DNA from: Thermoleophilia bacterium | GTDB taxonomy: Bacteria; Actinomycetota; Thermoleophilia; Gaiellales; SKUG01 | Direction: 5' to 3' | NCBI GenBank assembly: GCA_025964465.1 | Contig: JAOPYS010000339.1 | Location: 1 to 9,339 of the forward strand | Length of the DNA stretch: 9,339 nt | Shown here: positions 5,642 to 9,339 of the stretch, one piece after another | How the letters are laid out: every line of letters starts with the position of its first letter | How positions within the stretch are numbered: the first letter of the stretch is position 1 | Notes under the pieces: model-generated | Database searches by the model: none | Told to the model about the DNA's origin: nothing | What the model saw: only the letters and a program-made list of their open reading frames with translations | Program-made: the position numbers and the translations under genes

Positions 5642-7150
5642 TCAGGGCGCATCGGCGGCGGGCAGCCGCAGGCAGAACTGGGCCCCGGTCGGCTCGTTGG
5701 GCTCGTGCCACGCGTCCCCACCCTGGGCGCGCGCGAGGCCGCGCACGATCGAGAGGCCCAGGCCGACGCCCGACGCGTTGGTGGAGATGCCGGCGGCTCC
5801 ACGGCTGAAGCGATCGAACAGCTGCGGCTCGAACTGCGGCGAGACGCCCTCCCCGTGGTCGCGCACCCGGATGAAGACGTGGTCGCCCTCGCGCGACGCG
5901 AGCACGTCGATCGGCTCCGCACCGTACTTGCAGGCGTTGTCCACGTAGTTGAGCACCATCTGCTGGAGGTGGTGCGGGTCCACGGCCGCGACGACCTCCG
6001 CGTCGTCCTCCACGAGCACGTTGATGCCGGGTCGGTCGTTCTCGCGCAGCACCCGCTGGACGGCGTCGGCCACCCCGACCGGCTCCACGCGCGGCACGAT
6101 CTCGCCGAGCGACAGGCGGCTCAGGGTCAGCATGTCCTCGACGATGCGTGTCAGCCGGTCGGCCTGGTTGGAGATGATGTCGAGGAACTCGCGGCGCTGC
6201 TCAGGCTCGATCTGGTCCTCGAGATCGATGAGCGTCCTGGTGAACCCGCTGATCGCGGTGAGGGGCGTGCGCAGCTCGTGGTTGGCCATCGCCAGGAACT
6301 GGTCCTTGAGGCGGTCGGCGGCTGCCAGCTGCTCGTTGGCGCGGGAGATCTGGTCGGCGCGGCGCGCCTGCTCGGCGATGCGGTTGCGCTCGGTGATGTC
6401 GCGCACGACCTTGGAGGCGCCGATGATGGTGCCGTCCGCGTCGCGCAGCGGGGAGACCGTCAGTGACACGTCCACCACCCGCCCGTCGCGCGCGCTGCGG
6501 CGCGTCTCGTAGTGGTCGACCTTCTGCCCAGCGAGGATCTCGTTGAGGATGTCGCGCTCGCGCCCGACGAGGTCCTCCGGCAGGAGCATGGACACGTGCT
6601 GGCCCACCGCCTCCGCCGCCGTGTAGCCGAAGATGCGCTCGGCGGAGGCGTTCCAGCTCGTGATGATGCCGGAGGAGTCCTTGGCGATGATGGCGTCGTC
6701 GGAGCTCTCGACCACGGCGGCGAGCAGCTCCTGCATCTCGCGCGACTCGCGCACCCCTGACACGTCGCGCATGATCTTGGAGGCGCCGACCACGTGGCCC
6801 TCGAGGTCGCGCAGGGCGGAGACGGTCAGCGACACGTTGACGCGGCGCCCTGACTTGGTGATGCGCTCGGTCTCGTAGTGCTCGACGGGGGCGCCGGCGA
6901 GGATGCGGTCCATGACGACCCTGTCCTCGCCTTTGTGGTCGTCGGGGATGAGCATCTCGATCGCCTGGCCGACGGCCTCCTGCTCCGTGTACTCGAACAG
7001 GCGCTCGGCCGCGGGGTTCCAGCTGATGATCGTGCCGTTGAGGTCCTTGGCGATGATCGCGTCGTCGGACCCCTCGATGATGGAGACCAGCAACCCCACC
7101 GCGGTGGTGATCTGGCGCAGGTCGATGTGTCCGGGAAGCTGGGTCACCAC
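5642..7150 (-). CDS. soluble histidine kinase with two tandem PAS domains
   Basis: A 502-residue sensor kinase without membrane segments, so probably cytoplasmic. PAS1 (about 22-131) and PAS2 (about 143-252) both begin with SDDAIIAKD and contain SWN..AER.F.YT. By eye about 60 of 108 aligned positions are identical. A linker (253-283) leads to HisKA with ANHELRTPL (phospho-acceptor His291). The ATPase domain has the N box NYVDNACKYG (401-410), G1 DHGEG (431-435) and G2 GVGLGLS (461-467). It should autophosphorylate in response to a signal sensed by PAS and pass phosphate to a response regulator, which is not in the window. The start is GTG 7150 (GAGGG nine bases upstream) or the adjacent GTG 7147. 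A TGA in frame just upstream rules out longer forms. The coupled small ORF overlaps the start. Confidence 0.95.
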   Translation of the reverse strand: MVTQLPGHIDLRQITTAVGLLVSIIEGSDDAIIAKDLNGTIISWNPAAERLFEYTEQEAVGQAIEMLIPDDHKGEDRVVMDRILAGAPVEHYETERITKSGRRVNVSLTVSALRDLEGHVVGASKIMRDVSGVRESREMQELLAAVVESSDDAIIAKDSSGIITSWNASAERIFGYTAAEAVGQHVSMLLPEDLVGRERDILNEILAGQKVDHYETRRSARDGRVVDVSLTVSPLRDADGTIIGASKVVRDITERNRIAEQARRADQISRANEQLAAADRLKDQFLAMANHELRTPLTAISGFTRTLIDLEDQIEPEQRREFLDIISNQADRLTRIVEDMLTLSRLSLGEIVPRVEPVGVADAVQRVLRENDRPGINVLVEDDAEVVAAVDPHHLQQMVLNYVDNACKYGAEPIDVLASREGDHVFIRVRDHGEGVSPQFEPQLFDRFSRGAAGISTNASGVGLGLSIVRGLARAQGGDAWHEPNEPTGAQFCLRLPAADAP

Positions 7151-7230
7151 GTGGTCATACCCTCAGGGTCGCACGGGACACCGGACGTGGCCGCGCCGCT
7201 CGTCCGGCAGCCGGTCAGGGTGATGGTCAT
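7144..7230 (-). CDS. 28-residue small ORF, translationally coupled to the kinase
   Basis: ATG 7230 is preceded by a perfect AGGAGG (7239-7234) three bases away, a somewhat short spacing. The ORF has 28 sense codons. The peptide begins MTITLTGCRTSG, has Cys at 8 and 20, and ends DPEGMTTW. Its TGA (7146-7144) overlaps the kinase start region GTGGTGA, forming a four-base GTGA overlap with the second GTG (7147). This geometry is typical of translational coupling, so the small ORF could be a leader peptide that sets kinase translation. It begins 18 bases after the VOC stop. I do not recognise the peptide, and its protein-level reality is unproven. Confidence 0.5.
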   Translation of the reverse strand: MTITLTGCRTSGAATSGVPCDPEGMTTW

Positions 7231-7233
7231 GGT

Positions 7234-7239
7234 CCTCCT
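7234..7239 (-). promoter_or_regulatory. Shine-Dalgarno AGGAGG between the VOC stop and the kinase
   Basis: A perfect AGGAGG on the minus strand lies about 84 bases before the kinase start, too far to serve it directly. It is three bases from the ATG at 7230, so it most plausibly drives the 28-codon small ORF. This site is the main reason for calling that ORF. Confidence 0.65.
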
Positions 7240-7248
7240 ACTCCGCGC

Positions 7249-7653
7249 TCAGTCGGCGCGTTGCACGACGAGCAGGCGGTTGCCCTCGCTGTCGCGGAAG
7301 AACGCCATCGGCGGCACCGGGCCGCCGCCGCGCATCACGTCCTCGAACTCGACCCCGCGCCCCTCGAGCTCGGCGATCGTGACATCGAGGTCGTCGACGT
7401 GGAACCCGAAGCCGGCGGTGGCGCCGGGGCGCGGCCCGTCCCCGCCCCACTGCGAGGGGCCGTTGAGGGCGATGCTCGCCTGCGACCCGGGCGGGGCGAC
7501 CTCGATCCACGCCTCGGCCTCGCCGAACTCGACGTTGGTGCGCACCTTGAACCCGAGGGTGTCGCGGAAGAACGCGAGGGCGCGCGCCTGGTCCTGGACG
7601 GGCAGGAACGTCGTCGCGACGTGGGCGATGGGCGAGCTGGTGGTGGCAGGCAT
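7249..7653 (-). CDS. VOC-family (glyoxalase/bleomycin-resistance-like) protein
   Basis: A 134-residue protein of the vicinal oxygen chelate superfamily. The first beta-alpha-beta module starts with HVATTFLPVQDQARALAFFR (11-30) and DTLGFKVRTN. The second has GFGFHVDDLDVTIAELEGRG (81-100), then MAFFRDSEGNRLLVV (116-130), the usual FxDPdGN strand. The length fits single-domain members with two modules. Members include metal-dependent lyases and dioxygenases as well as drug-binding proteins. The specific role is unknown. The start at ATG 7653 is supported by GAGGAG five bases upstream. It is divergent from RibD-like gene C. The downstream small ORF and kinase follow after 18 bases, suggesting co-transcription. 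The open frame runs upstream far past 7653, but no homologous sequence is recognisable there. Confidence 0.93.
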   Translation of the reverse strand: MPATTSSPIAHVATTFLPVQDQARALAFFRDTLGFKVRTNVEFGEAEAWIEVAPPGSQASIALNGPSQWGGDGPRPGATAGFGFHVDDLDVTIAELEGRGVEFEDVMRGGGPVPPMAFFRDSEGNRLLVVQRAD

Positions 7654-7691
7654 GTCGACTCCTCGTGCGGCGGATGGTGCTCCGGGGACCG

Positions 7692-7697
7692 AGGCTA
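7692..7697 (-). promoter_or_regulatory. -10 box TAGCCT for the VOC gene
   Basis: TAGCCT on the minus strand lies 38 bases before the ATG at 7653. A start near 7685 would give a leader of about 32 bases with the GAGGAG site. The dyad at 7708-7724 would lie at its -35 region. Confidence 0.4.
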
Positions 7698-7707
7698 CCG
7701 CAGCATG

Positions 7708-7724
7708 GCACGGACCCGCCGTGC
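7708..7724. promoter_or_regulatory. dyad GCACGG-N5-CCGTGC between divergent genes, possible operator
   Basis: GCACGG (7708-7713) and CCGTGC (7719-7724) form a perfect inverted repeat with a five-base spacer. It lies between the VOC -10 box (7697-7692, minus) and a weak CATGAT (7727-7732) that could be the -10 of RibD-like gene C. This is a natural position for an operator controlling both genes. A six-base dyad in such GC-rich DNA may also be chance. Confidence 0.35.
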
Positions 7725-7767
7725 GACATGATGCGCTCCACTCGACCGAGACCAGGGAGCCGGACCC

Positions 7768-8331
7768 ATGCGTCAGCTGATCGTCACCGCGTTCGTGTCC
7801 ACCGACGGAGTCATGGAGGCGCCCGGCGGCGAAGCGGGGTACCGCAACACCGGCTGGACCGTGAAGGCCGTCGAGCCCGATGACGGGCCGTACGCGTTCA
7901 AGGGTCGCGAGCAGGAGGAGGCCGGTGCGCTGTTGATGGGCCGCCGTTCCTATGAAGCCTTCGTCCCGTTCTGGCCGCAGGCCGACTTCTTCGCTGGGTA
8001 CAACGCGATGCCCCGGTACGTGGTCTCGACCACGCTGGAAGGTGACGACGAGCGCTGGCCCGCGACGGTGCTGCGCTCGCTCGACGAGGTCGCCGAGCTG
8101 CGGGCCGGCGACGGTGACCCCATCATCGTGCACGGCAGTGCCACGCTCGGGCACGCGCTCGCCGATGCCGGCCTCGTGGACCGCTACCACCTCGTGGTCT
8201 TCCCCGTGCTGCTGGGTGCGGGGCTGCGCCTGTTCAGCGGCGCCGACAAGGACATGACGAAGCTTCGGCTGGTCGAGCACGAGACCTTCTCCAACGGTGT
8301 GCAGTGGCAGGTGCTGGACGTCGTGCGCTGA
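7768..8331 (+). CDS. dihydrofolate reductase-family protein C (RibD_C-like)
   Basis: A 187-residue protein with the RibD_C/DHFR-like fold. Evidence: LIVTAFVSTDGVMEAPGG (4-21), the first strand and SLDG-like loop; LLMGRRSYEAFVPFWP (55-70), with the classic GRxsYE motif; RYVVSTTL (83-90); VHGSATLGHALADAGLVDRY (121-140), equivalent to the G-G/S-x-L-x-x-L-x-x-x-LvDEl block; and VFPVLLGAGLRLF (144-156). It is the most typical of the three paralogues and probably an NADPH-dependent reductase of unknown substrate. The start at ATG 7768 has AGGGAG eight bases upstream (7754-7759). It is divergent from the VOC gene. The Old Yellow Enzyme gene starts 33 bases after its stop, with its own promoter-like box. 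Confidence 0.94.
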   Translation: MRQLIVTAFVSTDGVMEAPGGEAGYRNTGWTVKAVEPDDGPYAFKGREQEEAGALLMGRRSYEAFVPFWPQADFFAGYNAMPRYVVSTTLEGDDERWPATVLRSLDEVAELRAGDGDPIIVHGSATLGHALADAGLVDRYHLVVFPVLLGAGLRLFSGADKDMTKLRLVEHETFSNGVQWQVLDVVR

Positions 8332-8352
8332 GGCGCCGCTCCTTCGCGCCGC

Positions 8353-8358
8353 TAGTGT
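8353..8358 (+). promoter_or_regulatory. -10 box TAGTGT of a probable leaderless promoter
   Basis: TAGTGT is followed by GGCGAC (six bases) and the ATG of the Old Yellow Enzyme at 8365. No Shine-Dalgarno sequence is present. The hexamer is the same as the one before the luciferase-like gene at 244. Confidence 0.6.
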
Positions 8359-8364
8359 GGCGAC

Positions 8365-9339
8365 ATGCCTGAGACCGACGAGCGCGACCCGATCCTGTTC
8401 ACGCCGCTGCAGCTGCGCGACGTGACCCTCCCCAACCGCATCGCGATGTCGCCGATGTGCCAGTACTCCAGCGACGACGGGTTCGCAACGGACTGGCACC
8501 TCGCGCACGTGGGCGCGCGAGCGGTCGGCGGCGCGGGGCTGGTCATCATGGAGGCGAGCGCCGTGTCGGCCGCCGGGCGCATCACCGCGCACGACCTGGG
8601 GATCTGGAAGGACGAGCACGTCGAGGGGCTGGCACGCGTCGCCGCGTTCGCACGGGCGCAGGGCGCGGTGCCGGGCATCCAGCTCGCGCACGCGGGGCGC
8701 AAGGCCTCGACCGCGCGCCCGTGGGAGGGCGGCGGGCCGATCGCCGTCGATGCACCGGGCGGCTGGCCGGTCGTGGGGCCGAGCCCGCTCGCGTTCGACG
8801 AGGGCGCGCAGGTGCCGCACGAGCTGACGGTGGACGAAATCGCGGATGTGGTGGCGAACTTCGCGGCGGCGGCGGTGCGGGCCGAGCGGGCCGGCTTCGA
8901 CGTGGTTGAGCTGCACGCCGCGCACGGGTACCTGCTCCACGAGTTCCTGTCGCCGCTGGCCAACCAGCGCGCCGACGGATACGGCGGTGACTTCGAGGGG
9001 CGTGCGCGACTGACACTGGAGTGCATCGCGGCGGTGCGCGAGGTGTGGCCGGCGGGCAAGCCGCTGCTGCTGCGCGTGTCGGCGACGGACTGGGTCGAGG
9101 GTGGCTGGGACGTCGACGACACCGTGCGCCTCGCCGGGCTCGCGCAGGCGGCAGGCGTCGACCTGGTGGACTGCAGCTCCGGTGGCGCGAGCCCGCTGCA
9201 GCAGATCACCGTCGGTCCCGGCTACCAGGCGCCGTTCGCGGCAGCCGTTCGCGCCGCCGGCGTGCCGTCGGGAGCGGTCGGGCTCATCACCGAGCCGGAG
9301 CAGGCGGAGGCGCTGCTCGACGAGGGCGCCTGCGACCTC
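8365..9339 (+). CDS. NADH:flavin oxidoreductase, Old Yellow Enzyme class III (YqjM-like), C-terminus cut
   Basis: The 325 visible residues form most of a TIM-barrel FMN ene-reductase, which reduces activated C=C bonds using NAD(P)H. SPMCQYS (29-35) carries Cys32 and Tyr34, matching the redox-tuning Cys and Tyr of YqjM. QLAHAGRKAS (106-115) is the FMN-contacting block. ELHAAHGYLLHEFLSPL (182-198) has the substrate-binding pair His184 and His187 and the nearby Tyr189. NQRADGYGG (200-208) and LLRVSATDW (235-243, Arg237) are also conserved. GAVGLIT (303-309) begins the phosphate-binding region. YqjM is about 338 residues, so only some 30 C-terminal residues are likely missing. The start at ATG 8365 follows a TAGTGT box by six bases. 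Which enone is reduced in the cell is unknown. Confidence 0.95.
   Translation, partial: MPETDERDPILFTPLQLRDVTLPNRIAMSPMCQYSSDDGFATDWHLAHVGARAVGGAGLVIMEASAVSAAGRITAHDLGIWKDEHVEGLARVAAFARAQGAVPGIQLAHAGRKASTARPWEGGGPIAVDAPGGWPVVGPSPLAFDEGAQVPHELTVDEIADVVANFAAAAVRAERAGFDVVELHAAHGYLLHEFLSPLANQRADGYGGDFEGRARLTLECIAAVREVWPAGKPLLLRVSATDWVEGGWDVDDTVRLAGLAQAAGVDLVDCSSGGASPLQQITVGPGYQAPFAAAVRAAGVPSGAVGLITEPEQAEALLDEGACDL

Noticed and set aside
8332..8350. GGCGC...GCGCC inverted repeat after RibD-like C
   Set aside because: Only five pairs with a nine-base loop in GC-rich DNA; too weak to call a terminator.
7654..8940. Upstream extension of the VOC frame to a 563-codon ORF
   Set aside because: The extension runs antisense to RibD-like C and the Old Yellow Enzyme and has no recognisable domain; ATG 7653 has a good ribosome binding site and the expected VOC N-terminus.
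1..9339. Mobile element, CRISPR, tRNA/rRNA or phage genes
   Set aside because: No repeats with spacers, transposase or integrase motifs, tRNA-like folds or rRNA segments were seen on either strand.

Overview
The window is very GC-rich, and the 2-TM small protein gene and its flanks are visibly more AT-rich than the rest. GTG starts are used several times and genes are tightly packed on both strands. Gene content and the start-site style (a TANNNT box directly before the start codon, or a GA-rich ribosome binding site) suggest an actinobacterium. The small two-helix protein at 4473-4778 resembles proteins I associate with Thermoleophilia (Solirubrobacterales), so that class is my best guess. 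This is inference from memory, not a search.

Layout: (1) 1-244, minus: N-terminus of a luciferase-like flavin monooxygenase, cut by the window edge. (2) 326-1192, plus: atypical extended SDR. (3) 1250-1861, plus: PAP2 phosphatase. (4) 1895-2707, minus: alpha/beta hydrolase, convergent with PAP2. (5) 2767-3789, plus: compact DHH phosphoesterase, divergent from the hydrolase across 59 bases. (6) A minus-strand series, listed in transcription order: VOC protein (7653-7249), a 28-codon small ORF (7230-7144) whose stop overlaps the next start, a soluble double-PAS histidine kinase (7150-5642), RibD/DHFR-like protein B (5598-4951), a 2-TM small protein (4778-4473) followed by a long hairpin, and RibD/DHFR-like protein A (4384-3797). 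(7) Plus: RibD/DHFR-like protein C (7768-8331), and an Old Yellow Enzyme (8365 onward) cut by the window end.

The genes look like ordinary chromosomal accessory metabolism: flavin- or nicotinamide-dependent redox enzymes and RibD_C-fold proteins, plus one sensor kinase. I see no transposase, integrase, phage gene, tRNA, rRNA or CRISPR array. No gene-free stretch exceeds 300 bases. The longest gap is 172 bases (4779-4950).

I did not find an obvious new multi-gene system. The points most worth a second look are the small ORF translationally coupled to the kinase, a recurrent -10 box exactly six or seven bases before the start codon (leaderless transcription), three divergent RibD/DHFR-like paralogues within 4.6 kb, the uncharacterised 2-TM protein, and the compact DHH protein.
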